Shown here: positions 48,428 to 59,867 of the stretch, in pieces
How positions within the stretch are numbered: position 1 is the first letter of the stretch
How the letters are laid out: each line of letters opens with the position of its first letter
Assembly: GCF_008831285.2 (NCBI RefSeq)
Contig: NC_045151.1
Location: 4,027,544-4,091,543, forward strand
DNA from: Nymphaea colorata
Lineage: Eukaryota; Streptophyta; Magnoliopsida; Nymphaeales; Nymphaeaceae
DNA length: 64,000 nt
Direction: 5' to 3'
Position numbers and translations under genes: made by a program
Notes under the pieces: model-generated
The model's input: the letters and a program-made list of their open reading frames with translations, nothing else
What the model was told of the DNA's origin: nothing
The model's database searches: none

Positions 48428-51400
48428 TTAGCCTAGGATGGATAACCTTTCCCCAAGATGGTCCCTGAGTTCCTGTGGCAGATGGAGTGCTGGACAAAAG
48501 TAAATTACCAACTTTTCAAGCTTTGAGAGGCAGGCGATCTGTTCATTTGCATCCATGGGACATGTTGTTTCTACTGCATCATTTTCATTTTGGTGGGTAG
48601 TAATGTCCACCAGAGACTTCAGATTGGGGAAGTATTGAAGCTCTAGGTATCTCAGTTTTGGGAGGCATTGCCAATGGCCTCCCAAGCTGATGTCCTCATA
48701 GAAATAGTTTAGGTACAATGTCTCCAGTTGGGAGAGACCCCACAAGCACTGAGGCACCCTTCCCAATTTGACCTCATCAACATTCGTGTCGCTCAAAGAC
48801 AGAGACTTGAGGGAGGGTAGAAATGTTGATACCTCGTATGGCAATGGTGATGGCAGCAGTACTGCTGAGTCTGGATCCAACCTTAACTCAATGAGGTTAG
48901 GCAGTTGCTCAAGGACTTTTCATCCCAATCTTGCACGTAGGCAACAACACACTGACAGACTTTGAAGCTGAGTCACTTGACCATTATGCCCCGCCAGATC
49001 CAATAGAGCATCAAGCAAGCCTTTTGTCTGCATCCTTGGACAATTCACAAAATTCGCCTCTCTTAACCTTGGCATAGAAGTCATTGTTGTTTCCCCTAAT
49101 CCATCTGCTGGCCACCCTTCCCAGTTGAGCAAACCTTCCACCATCAACTCCTCAAGTAAAGGAACATTAACAAAAGCCTTCAAGCTATTAGGTCCGTACA
49201 CCTTCTACGACTTGAGAGGAGGCATGTCATGACGTAATTACTCTAGGCTGTCACAAAATTATACCTCCAATGACTCCAAGGCAGGCATGTCAGCTAGAGT
49301 CTTCAGCCTATCACATCTCCGCACCATCAATGACTTGAGAGCAGGCATGTCATGTAAATGCTCTATACAATCACAATAACTCACCTCCAATGACTCCAAG
49401 GCAGGCATGTTAACAAGAGCCTTTAGGCCATCACATGGCCACACCATCAACGACTTGAGAGCAGGCCTGTGATCAGGCAATTGCTCTAGGCTGTCACAAA
49501 GTGCCACGTCCAACCACTTGAGAGCAGGCATGTGATGAGGAAATTGCTCTAGGCTGCAGCATTCCTCCACCTTCAACGACTCAAAGGCAGGCGTGCTATC
49601 TATTTCACATAGTGCTGGGCAATTGATGACATTTTGTACTTTCAACGAGGTAATGCTTATTAGTTTTTCCCATAAATGGCATCTTTCCAGCTTTAGTGAA
49701 TGTAGCTTGGTATACTCAGTATTCAAATGCCAAACTGGCATCTTTCCTTTATAATCACCTATCTCCAAGCACTCCAGCCCAAGTGGAGGTTCTAATGCCT
49801 CCAGTGCACCACTCTGTTCGTCATTACTTTGTTCAGAAACCACCACTCTGTTCGTCATTACTCTGTTCAGAAACACCTCCAGTAATTCCAAAGTAGAATT
49901 CCAAACTAATTATGCCATGCTTCTCCTTAAGCAATTGTGCATTTCTTGCACAATCACTAGCTTTTCTTGTCCCCCCTAACCCTTGTATTGACAATTCCCC
50001 CTGTAGTTTTTCAAGACTTTTAGTTCCCTAATATCGCATCCCTTTGTGTCCCCTTTGTCATTGCATACCACAAATCTATGCAAGGTCCGTAAATTGGTAA
50101 GCTTCCCAAGCCTTCCGCTATAAATTTCAATTCCCATGTCCATTTCAGCCCAAGAAACCTCAAGTTGCAGAGTTCACCCATTTCCTTGGGCAACTCTTCA
50201 ATTTTGCTATAATTTAAATCCAATGTTTGCAAGTTACAGAGTCTGCAATTGAACTGGGCAACCATCTCACTTAGAATTGCTTAGATCGAGATATTTTACA
50301 AGTGAAAGGTATTCAATGGACTTTAGCAGCTCATCCATTTCACATCCCCTCAATGACAACACCCTCAACCACTTGAAATTGGTCAAGTGTTCAATATAAA
50401 CCTGCAAGTAAGAATTGGAATCAGCCAACAATGTGAACACCTTATTTGCTGTTTCCAAGGTATTATGCTTGTGTGCCTCTACATCATGTACACCAAGTAA
50501 TGACAAATGGCTGGTGTGGTCAGTAGTAGAGGCATGGCCATATTCCTTCCACCTATATATAAGGCAAGGTCATGCAAAATGTCATGCAATTTGATGCTCT
50601 TCTAATCAATTTCTTCAATCAAACACCACCTTATCAAATCTTCAATGTATTGGTTTGTTGTCGCTTTAACATCTATGCCAACCTCAATCAATCCGTGTGC
50701 CACCCATTGCATGATCAATGTATTGCATGCCTTTGTATAAATGCAGCAATACACAAAACAACTCTTCAAATAATATGGCAAGTCATCGTAGCTCAGCATG
50801 AGACCAGGAAGAATATCGCCACCTATTTCAGTGGATGATGATGAGGATGCAGGAGTCTTCCATTCCCATATCTTACTATCCACGACGGACTTCCAGTCCT
50901 CCCTACTCATTTTCTTGGTGGGATCATGGACCCCACGATCTGAATCACAAGTGGCAACCCACCACACTTCTTTACTATTCCCTCTCCAACAAATTTGATC
51001 TTATGCATCACTGAATCTTCTTCTGTCCTCCTTCAGAAACAAGTACCAACTTTGGTGGAAAATAAATTCTTGTAATTCATGCATATAAAAAGCACCCATC
51101 CCCTCCGACACATATTTCTTTCTACTGGTAATCAAAATTTTTCTCCCCATTGCACCCACCATCAATGTTCCCCTATCTCTTCCTCCCACCATTTTACTTC
51201 CCATACATCATCTAGGACCAACAAAATTTTTTACTTTGAGAGCTCGTTCAGTAATTGTTTGCATAAGTCAGTCAAGGAACAATCAGTGTTTTCTCCAGAA
51301 CTCTTGCACACTTCCCTAAGTATCTGCTGCACCAAATCCTTATGGTTTGGCCTTTCCGAAACACAAACCCACCACCTGCGTTCCCCGAACTGTTGTTCAA

Positions 51401-52081
51401 TTTCATTAAATACCATGTTTGCAAGAGTCGTTTTACCGATCCCTCCCTATCCAACAATGGAGATAATAGAAGCACCACCCTTCTCAGTCTTACTACAAAA
51501 GTCATTCGACGAGAGAATTTCTACTAACACCTTTTTATCATTCTCCCTGCCTATGGGCAGTTGTACACCTATGTGATGGGTTGCCTCTTTGCGGTTGACG
51601 TGTTCACCATGAACAGGGTCCTTACCACCCCCTTTGGTGTTGTTTTGAGCCTATCCACCATGTCCCAATATTTATTCATTTTATCAAGCCTTTCATTGAT
51701 TTTCTTGATTTTGTACCAAGTTGGTAACGAAAAGAAACACCATCGTAATAGGAAGAGAGCGCTGTGGTCAAAGACCGGTTCCGTACCTGATCCCTCTTGC
51801 TGGCCTCAATTTTGCTTCGATATCCTTCGATGATGTCCTCGGCATCATAAAGAACATCCTTGAGCTCAAACTCTAGTTCTCTGTCGCACTCCGTGCTGAA
51901 AAAGGACTCGATCAGCATCCTTGATGGCCTTTTGGAAGATTTTCAGGATCCTTTGGAGCTTCTTCAGATCGTCTTTGGCATTCAAGATGTAGTCTTTCGT
52001 CTCTTTCAACAAATTGGTTGCAGTAGAAATGGCTGTTTGCACAAGATCGGCTATTACTGCCCCCATCTCCAGCAACCCCAC
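48428..52081 (-). pseudogene. NLR-B: CC-NB-ARC-LRR resistance-gene pseudogene
   Basis: The domain order is complete but the frame is broken many times. An Rx-like coiled-coil (52081 to about 51680) contains the frameshift shared with NLR-A. The P-loop near 51440 reads SIVG-stop-GGIGKTT: a TAG replaces the lysine codon. RNBS-A (RRWWVC), kinase-2 LLVLDDVW (51202-51225, another frame), RNBS-B KILITSRK and GLPL CGGLPLV (about 50955) follow. The RNBS-D-like SCFVYCCIY and winged-helix QWVAHGLIE lie at 50700-50850. LRRs run from 50506 (FKWLRVLSLRG, YLDLSNSK). At 49260-49600 are near-identical short repeats of the form MPALESLEVxxCDxLxxL. The tryptophan in kinase-2 marks the non-TIR class. Intact relatives are pathogen sensors. 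Confidence 0.9.
49259..49600 (-). repeat. intragenic LRR repeats (MPALxSLxVxxC unit, about 69 bp)
   Basis: The plus strand shows five or more copies of a unit of about 60-70 bp containing cttgagagcaggcatgt or ctccaaggcaggcatgt, spaced regularly. The repeats encode PALKSLMVxxCDxLKxLxxM-type LRRs alternating with PALESLEV. NLR-C has the same repeat style at 63590-63860. Confidence 0.85.
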
Positions 52082-53294
52082 TCCCAGTTTCTCGGTAGAT
52101 TGAAGGGCAGAGGAAGAGAAGCAATTTTCAGAAGGATGCGAAGAAAATAGGCAAAAAACTGCACATAAAATTCAAATTGAGCAGGTGGGTCGTTTGATCA
52201 CCACCACCACCACATTATCCTCTTGGAAGTGGTAGAGCACTGAAGTAATCAAGTTACGGAAGAAATTCGGCCCTTCACGGCTCAAGAAATTCCACCCTCA
52301 ATTCTGTCAGTTGTTACTCATTGGCTTCAGTCCTTTCATGCTGTTTTGTCAATTCCTTACACTGTATTCTTCTTCTCTTCCAGACTAGCTACGTTCATAT
52401 TGCTGCTTCTTTTCTCTCTCCAATTCATTACATTTTCTTCATTCACTTTAACTTTAATTCCCATCAATCGTGGCGTGATCTGTTATAATACTAGAATCAT
52501 GAGAAAAATATCATCGACACATTTTTTATAGGTTGTGTTAAAGTAGAAATTCAATTTCTTAATTTACTTGCTCCTAAATAAATCTGGTAGAAAAATCCCC
52601 AAAGCCAAGCCTTCTACATCCCCTAGAGTTCCCCCTTTCGGACTTGCCAGATTTCTTGTTAATCTTTTATTTCATTGATTTTATTATGTAAAAATAATTT
52701 ACACATATGATCTGCAATCCAAATTTATTTAGCATAAAGTTCATATTGGACTCGGTTGCAAAAATACATATTGAATCCAACAGCCATATCTTAACCTTTC
52801 TCATAATGTTAAGATTCGCATAAAGAAATATGAGAGAGGGAGAGAGAGACAGAGAAAGAGACCAGAAGATGATGGTTGAACCAAGTGGACAGTTATATAC
52901 ATCTAAATGCAATGTTCAACACATTTTTTTTCTATAATAATCTAACCTTTTAGATATTATCTTGAGTATTTTAGTAGTCAATAGTTGAGATCATAAGTCT
53001 GAAGCCTTTGTACCCCATCCCTAATGTCATTAATACACACACACACACACCATACCACTTCGTAAGGGATAAAGCCATACCTCTCAAATTTATATTAAAA
53101 GATATTTTAAATAAAATGTGAACCTCCTAATATGTATATAATTAATACTAAATTTGTAAAAATCATGTTTAGGTTCAAGTTATTTTCATGAAAAAATTGT
53201 TCTTTTCTACAATGTTCAAAATTTTGATGTTAAAAGAGCCATTCATTTTTAGATTATTAAAAACATTATTATCATCCAAAATATGATTAACTTA

Positions 53295-53338
<44 letters not shown>

Positions 53339-53499
53339 TTTATTTCTTACCAAATTTAAAATAATGTCTATAAGTTTAGATTTCAGAGAAAACTGGTTTT
53401 GCGGCTCCAGCAGAATAGAAATTGATCATTTTCATGACGGTGGTTGGGACAACAACATAGATAAAAAAGTGATAAGCCACTTTTGTCATCTATTATTAG

Positions 53500-53538
<39 letters not shown>

Positions 53539-53791
53539 TATATATATATATATATTGCACAAAGACCCAGCCATCCACCTAGGGGTCCACATTCTTGTTT
53601 TTAAAATAAAAAGGGAAACACTAGATGCATGCTGGACTAGGCCTGGGCATCGGGCTATGCCAGCCCGACCCAACAATTTTGTGCTGTTAACTACCCGGGC
53701 TTGGACCCGGCCCAACTATTAACGGCGAGGCCAGACCCGGTACCGGGCCATGACAAGAATGCATGAGGCCTGGCCCATTTTTGCAGCCTCC
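51618..53791. repeat. segmental duplication, copy B (partner 29438-31575)
   Basis: It contains the NLR-B CC exon, 5' flank, a shortened GA tract, (GT)n at about 53307-53340, an (AT)n run at 53502-53555 and a truncated copy of the 31412 hAT-like element from 53636. Homology with copy A stops near tttttgcagcctcc. Confidence 0.88.
53636..53791. mobile_element. truncated copy of the 31412-type hAT-like element
   Basis: The same flank (catgctggac) and left terminus TAGGCCTGGGCATCGGGC as at 31412, followed by ctacccgggcttggacccgg. The right half and right target copy are missing. Confidence 0.75.
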
Positions 53792-54345
53792 TGCCATATT
53801 CAGGCCCGAGTCCACTTTGTGTTACGGAGATCCAACCCGATTATGTCTATATTTGGGATCACATGCTTCTTGGATCCAAATTCAGTTTTAAAAAGTAGAG
53901 CCTACATCTGAATCCCAAGTCCTCCCCGAATCCAAACCGCTGGCATCCATAGTTGCGCATAGGGATGCCTATATATCTGCTTTGGATAGAAAATCTAATT
54001 GATCTGTTTCGAAGAAATCGGATATGAAAAAGAAAAACATATCCTATTAAAAAGTAGGATTGAATTCAGCTTTAATAATTGGCTTCCAATCAGATTTTTG
54101 GATATACATAAACATCCAGTTGGATTTGGATATGGATTTGAATGAGATTTGTTATTAAGCAAATATCCTATATCTAATGTTCTTACATTTTGAAAATAGG
54201 TCAAATTCAGTTCAAAATTCATATTTAGATATGAATATGAAAATTATATTGAAATCAAATTCAGTTTGTGAAATAGGATTCCAGATTTGGATTTAGATAT
54301 GGCTGAAGGTAAATCCAATTTGACTATGATCCATTGACATCCCTA
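53792..54345. repeat. AT-rich MITE-like repeat debris
   Basis: tAGGGATGcctatat (53953) and gatccattgaCATCCCTa (54330-54346) form inverted ends like the 39835-40462 repeat, with gatttggatatgg wording between. No matching target duplication was found. Confidence 0.45.
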
Positions 54346-54582
54346 ATTGTGGTTGAAGGGTAGCTTTGTCCTTCCTTCCTTTCTTTCTCTTTTGGCAGCT
54401 TCTATGACAAGTAGTGAGATAGTTGGGTCTGCCACATGTTTGCATCATTCTTTTCTTTTTCCTCTTTTCCCTTACATGCTTCTCTCAGAACAATGGCCAA
54501 AACACATGGTGGCTGGTGTGGGCCAGCTGGTGGGGCCGGCTGCCAACACCAACCCATTAAAATTTCATTGAAACAATGTGCA
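54346..54582. other. intergenic, nothing recognised
   Basis: Short unique-looking stretch upstream of the duplicated terpene synthase promoter. Confidence 0.5.
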
Positions 54583-55497
54583 CTCATTGCGAGTCCCTAT
54601 AAGCTAGCAAACCATGTTCATAATTTGTTGAAACAACAAGTTGCACCACTTAAAGGTGAAGGGTGCAATTACTCAAATACGTGTAAAAAATAACATGGTC
54701 TTTTAGCTAATAAGTGTCGGATTATAATCATATGAAAAATGTGAAGAAAGAATGCATTTGTTGAAAGGCAAGTTGACCATTAAAGGTGAAGGGTGCAATT
54801 ACTCAAAACGTGTACAAAATAAACATGGTCTTTGATAAAATTGTTTTAAGTGGAACATTAGCTAATAAGTGTCGGATTATAATGCATATCAAAAACATGA
54901 AGAAAGAATGCATTCTATCTATATGCAAATAAAATAAAAGTACCAAATAATTATGGCTTAGGCAAGTGTCATAGTTTAATGCATTCTATTTATATACAAA
55001 GAAAAAAGCATCAAACATTTATAGCTTACGCAAATACCATATTTTTAGGAGATTGAACTTTATTAAAATTCTTTAACCATTATAGACACGCAATATGCAC
55101 TTGATGCAGCTCTTTATAAGCTAGCAAACCATGTTCATAATATTGTTGAAACGGCAAGTTGCACCACTTAAAGGTGAAGGGGTGGAATTACTCAAATACT
55201 TGTAAAAAATAAACATGGTCTTTAATAAAAATGGTGTTAAGTGGCGAACATTAGCTAACAAGTGTCGGATTATAATGCATATGAAAATCTTGAAGAAGAA
55301 TGCATTCTATCTATAAAATAAAAGTACCAAATAATTATGGCTTGGGCAAGTGTCATAGTTTAATACTTTCTATTTATATACAAAGAAAAAAGCATTAAAC
55401 ATTTATAGCTTCCGCAAACACCATATTCTAAGAGATTGAACCTAATTAAAATTCTCTAACCATTATAGACACGCAATGCACACTCGGATGCAGCTCT
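54583..55497 (+). repeat. tandemly duplicated promoter modules upstream of the terpene synthase relic
   Basis: The TATA region and upstream sequence of the terpene synthase relic are repeated with a period of about 383 bp. gatgcagctctttataagctagcaaacc at 55103 corresponds to gatgcagctctatataaactagcaaacc at 55487. The preceding 320 bp also correspond (taaaggtgaaggg, gtgtcggattataatgcatat, tacaaagaaaaaagcat, attatagacacgcaat). A third, shorter module starts with ccctataagctagcaaacc near 54594. So there are two full copies and one partial. Confidence 0.82.
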
Positions 55498-55503
55498 ATA
55501 TAA
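55497..55503 (+). promoter_or_regulatory. TATA box of the terpene synthase relic
   Basis: TATATAA, 82 bases before the ATG at 55585, in a good position for a plant class II promoter. Its counterparts in the upstream modules read tttataag and cctataag. Confidence 0.65.
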
Positions 55504-55584
55504 ACTAGCAAACCAATCCTGAGCTAAGTCATCCGAGAGGCAGTGAAAGCATTCAGCATTCAACAACAAATACACACTGTTCTA

Positions 55585-57432
55585 ATGGCTGCTCATCTTG
55601 CCTCCCTTTCCACTCCTTTCGTTACTTCCCCCAAGCTTGCTCCTAATAGCAAGGCTGGGTTCAAGCCATGGAGCACCACCCTTGTGAGATGTGAGCCAAG
55701 GGCTGAGGGCTGCAGTAGGTCTGCTGCTCAAAGGAGGCCTTCTAGATACCAGCCAAGTACATGGAACTATGACTTCATCCAGTCCATTACCAGCGCAACA
55801 TCAGTAATTTTCCATACCTCTGATCTGACTATTATTTTGGTATTATGATGTGATCCTAATTCGAAGACATGAAAATGAAAGCAGATCGAAACACAAAGGA
55901 CCAGAGTTGATGAATTGAGAAGAGAAGTCCAACAACTTATGACATCTACAACTGAGCAAGTGGCTCTATTGGAGCTCATCGATTCACTCGAACGTTTAGG
56001 TGTAGCCTATCACTTTGAGAGTGAGATCAGGTGACTGCTAGATGCCATATCCACGAGCACTAGAGGATTTGAGGACCTCTACTCTTCTTCACTTCGGTTC
56101 AGAATTCTGAGGCAACATGGCTATAATGTTTCTGCAGGTATAGATATATATATAAATACACATGATATTGACTCAATAATTAGTTCTTAGTCTAGACTGT
56201 CTATTACAAATGTGTTAATTGACATAAACCATTAAAGTTTCTTTTTGCATTTCGTAGAGTGCTTTAGTAGATTTAGGGAACAGTCTGGCCGGTTCTCTGA
56301 GAATCTTTGTGAGGACGTGAGAGGGTTGCTGAGCCTCTATGAAGCATCACAACTAGCCTGTGAAGGAGAAACTGTGCTGGAAGAAGCTACGGCCTTCTCT
56401 TCAGAGCATCTTAGAGCAAGGACAAGCCGCATGGACCAGAGGATGTCTCGACAGGTAAAGCGTGGACTGCAGATTCCACTCCACAGAAGGGTTCATAGGG
56501 TCGAGGCCCGAGAGTATATTGAGACATTCGAGAGGACGGACTGCAGAAGCCAAGTGCTGCATGAGTTCGCTAGGCTGGACTTCAACATGGTGCAGACAAT
56601 CCACCAAAGAGAGCTCAGAGAGTTATTCGTGTAACAATTCATTCTTGCACTTTTGCCTAAATAACTTGGTTAATAGTTGATAATAATGCAGCAACTAATG
56701 TCATTCTATGTATATATGTATATCAGTAATGAATATCATGTATGTTACATTGTTGCTGGTTTGCATCATTGGGTCCACTAATAATCAACCATGAGTCCTT
56801 TGTTTTGGGTGTTTGCAGGTGGTGGAGGGACTTGGGCTTGGGCGATCACATTAGCTTCGCCAGAGATAGGCTGGTGGAGAGCTACTTCATGGCGGTGGGG
56901 AAGATGCATGAGCCACAGTTCTCACAGTACAGGATGCAACTCACCAGGGTCTCCTACTTGATGGCCACCGTTGAGGACATCTTCGGCGAGCATCAGTCTG
57001 TTGAGGAGCTCGAACGCTTTGTGCAAGTTGTTGAGAGGTAAAGGATGATTATGGTTGGTAAATTAAAGGGAGCAACTCTGTCTCTAGTTTCTGCTTCACA
57101 TCGTTAGGAGCCAATGAGGGTGCTGTATATTGTATATACGCAGGTGGGATCTTCAAGCGGCAGAGCAGCTGCCACAGTCACTGAGGGTCTTCTATGCGGC
57201 TGTCATAAGGAACTTGCTAAGGGATGCATGGAGGAGGCTGAACAGGGAGCTTCTCTCTGCTCAGCAGCAGCAGCAACAGACCGCCTTCTCTCGTTCCTTC
57301 ATGAACGTGGCTCTCAACATTGCGAGGGTCTCCCAGTGCATGTACGACTATGAAGATGGCATCGGTGTCTTGGAGCATGAGTCCATGGACCGTATCTACT
57401 CCCTCATTGCCGAGCCCATCCAGACTGCCTAA
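55585..57432 (+). pseudogene. TPS-b-type monoterpene synthase relic, catalytically dead
   Basis: Five exons can be read with GT-AG introns and correct phases: 55585-55803, 55885-56137, 56258-56630, 56819-57037 and 57144-57432 (450 codons plus stop; relatives have about 580-600). The first ~49 residues resemble a plastid transit peptide. RR-x8-W follows at residues 50-60 (RRPSRYQPSTW), typical of cyclic monoterpene synthases. Later blocks are LLELIDSLERLGVAYHFE, LRFRILRQHGYNVSA, RSQVLHEFARLDFNMVQ, WWRDLGLG and EPQFSQYRMQLT. Damage: an in-frame TGA at 56032-56034; the DDxxD motif reads EDIFG near 56973; and the NSE/DTE motif is gone, because LPQSLRVFYAAV joins IRNLLRDAWRRLN near 57205, deleting parts of two exons and the one between. 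Normal members convert geranyl diphosphate to monoterpenes using Mg ions; this copy cannot bind them. Confidence 0.9.
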
Positions 57433-57532
57433 GCAAATCACCAGTGTCATTGTTTCCCACTCTATCAACCATCTTGGTGCCCATTAACCGAATCCTACTT
57501 ATGATTCTATGTATCATCATGTAATAAAATGC

Positions 57533-57538
57533 GTATAT
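57533..57538 (+). terminator. polyadenylation signal of the terpene synthase relic
   Basis: AATAAA about 100 bases after the stop codon, in AT-rich sequence. Position and motif fit a plant poly(A) signal; no transcript evidence is available. Confidence 0.45.
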
Positions 57539-57557
57539 TAATAAATTAATTTAGTAC

Positions 57558-57568
57558 TCTCTCTCTCT

Positions 57569-57633
<65 letters not shown>
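57558..57633. repeat. (CT)n microsatellite
   Basis: A long CT dinucleotide run directly downstream of the terpene synthase relic. Confidence 0.95.
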
Positions 57634-57636
<3 letters not shown>

Positions 57637-57754
57637 TGTATGCACACAGTCATAATTTCCTTTATATCTCTACACCTCATAAACACTTCTAGTGGTCATC
57701 TCTAAAGATTTGGAACCATCCTCTTTAGTCAAGCCGTTAAGCATCAATGTTGGT

Positions 57755-57925
57755 GTGACGCCATGGCTGCTTAATTTAAGGCACAAGAAGAGAATGAAAC
57801 ATGAGATTTGGTGCATACTCTAAAAAATGTAAAACCCATGGGGAATAAGTGGGTTTACCGAATTAAATACAATTCTAAAGCAAGTGTGCAGAATGATCCA
57901 AGGCTTTCTTGCCTTGTTCCATGAA
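57755..57925 (+). pseudogene. Ty1/copia RT fragment
   Basis: Wording such as DLVHTLKNVKPMGNKWVYRI followed by KYNSKASVQNDPRLSCLV is the start of a copia reverse transcriptase (usual form TWDLVxxPxxxxxIGxKWVYKxK). It has stops and no partner domains nearby. It is not the same copy as 37264-39072. Confidence 0.7.
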
Positions 57926-58475
57926 GTTAAAGAATCCTTCTCCCTTTTGCCGAGCTCAAGCCTTTAGTTGTCGTCTAGACTTGGGGCAGAGGGGGGGGGG
58001 CGCCTAGCCATGGCCCCACCCTAACTAACTTAAAAAGAAAATTTACATTAGAAAAATAAAATATTGTTAGTTGTGCAATGTATTTTTTTTATTTCGGTTC
58101 AGTTTGGCCCTACCCAGATCTGAGGTTGAACTATTTGGCCCGCCCTAGAAAATGTATGACCTTTCAGAACATGCTGGAAAGTTCGGTTAAAATGTTACCT
58201 TTGTGTAAATACTTTGTGGTGTGTCATAGAAGGTTCCCAGTTGGCGGCTTGCTTTTTAACTATACCTATATAATATCTGATCCACAAATCAGATTTCAAT
58301 ATTCTTTTTAAAATTTTATAGATTTCAGCACATGAGCATATCCATATGTCACTGGATGAGTAAAATATATATATTTATCTTGGAAAGTTTCCCTAGAAAA
58401 TGAGAATAATTCTTAAAAGGGGAATAAACCTGAAAATATGTAATTAATAATGTTTGGTCGATGTAAATAAAATTA
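57926..58475. other. intergenic with possible MITE debris
   Basis: gaggggggggggcgcctagccatggccccaccc near 57990 recalls the cAGGGGCGAAGCC family ends (35817, 45640). Otherwise AT-rich without features. Confidence 0.4.
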
Positions 58476-58815
58476 TTCTCTTATCACTGTCTTTTTGACT
58501 GCTGGATGCTTTGGATTAAATTCATTTCACAATTGTCTTTTTTTTGCTTTAGTTATGAATACCCTTTGTCTATCATAAAAAAAAAAAGATGTTCTCGTCA
58601 TTTTGTCTCTTTTACTGGTGGATATTATGGATTAAATTCATATTACAACTGACTTTTTCCTTTGCTTTAGTTTATACAAATACACTTGGTTTATCGTAAT
58701 GAAAATGATGCTCCTGTCACCGTGTTTTCTTAACTAATGGATGGTTTGGATTAAATTCATTTCACAACTGTGCTTTTTGCTTTAGTTTATATGAATACCT
58801 TGAAAAGGCTGAAGT
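58476..58815. repeat. three tandem copies of a ~118-bp unit
   Basis: ggattaaattcat recurs at about 58513, 58629 and 58748, each followed by acaactg or acaattg, a tttgctttagtt block and a gaatac- or aatac-type block. Copies are diverged by roughly a fifth. Confidence 0.8.
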
Positions 58816-59867
58816 CCCTTCTTTTTTTTCCTCTAACCCGATCCTCAGTGGAGAGCAGTACATATGTCAACTAAAGTGTCATGCATCTATCTTTTGCAGT
58901 CCTCAAAAATGGCACCCATAATAAATGAAGTAACTGTGAACTTTCATTGGCCCGTCAATCCGACCAACTACGCTACACCGCTTAGGGCTTTCTCTATATG
59001 TGGGGACATAATGAATTGCAAATGGTCAATTTTGTATAAGATTATTACAAACGGACATCAAATGCAATTTAGCTACTTGACTTTGTGGAATCAAATTTAA
59101 ATTTAACAAATCTGGTTCTGTTGAAAGAAGAAAAAGAAGAAATATTCTAGCTATGAACTACATATTAGACGAATAAGAGACCAGAAGGACTCCCCGATCT
59201 TTCAACAATTTGATTTACATTCTCATATAATACCCATCACGTACATTATATTCTCAACACAGCCATAATTTCTCGGATAACACTATCACATATTTTTTAA
59301 ATTATTGGCATTTTATTTTTTAACGTTTTAAAGTGAGAAAAATAATTAATGTTGAGACAACCTTAAAAATTTTAAACAAATAATTTCTTAAAAAAATTAA
59401 TGACTGTCTGGAGAAAAAAGAAGGGGCCACTATCAATTTGTTCTTGATAACTTGATTGGGATTTTAAGAGGAAAAGAAAATACGAGGCATCTAAAGGTGG
59501 TAGGCTGAACCACAAGCAAGTGGGCAAAGGTACAACAAAAATAAAAAGAAAAAAATTGACTTTGTCTTCATTATAATACCATTCATATTCTATTAGCCTA
59601 TATACCGCTGCATGAGTGCACTTAGCCTATAACGTTTATTTTTCTGGTGGATGAACGATTTTTTTTTTTTGGGTTATTGTTGGATTTTGCTTCTTGCATC
59701 ACTTGTTCTAAACCTCAACTGCAGCCTTCTGTGCATGAAATCAAGAAAGCCCACTTGAAAGGAAATAGCTGAAAAGACTAGTAGCAACACCTAGCCCTGG
59801 CTATGTAATTGGTCTGACCCAACCTTGTGTGGCTAGTGCCACTTGATCATGCTCTATTGCTATTGTT
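58816..59867. other. intergenic, nothing recognised
   Basis: AT-rich DNA with small open frames that show no conserved wording. No repeat ends or RNA genes seen. Confidence 0.5.

Noticed and set aside
53283-53715. Open frames on both strands around 53.3-53.7 kb
   Set aside because: They translate (GT)n and (AT)n microsatellites into alternating residues and are not genes.
53953-54346. Complete MITE with AGGGATGNC ends
   Set aside because: The ends are plausible, but the flanking 8-mers gttgcgca and attgtggt do not match, so only a degenerate repeat is called.
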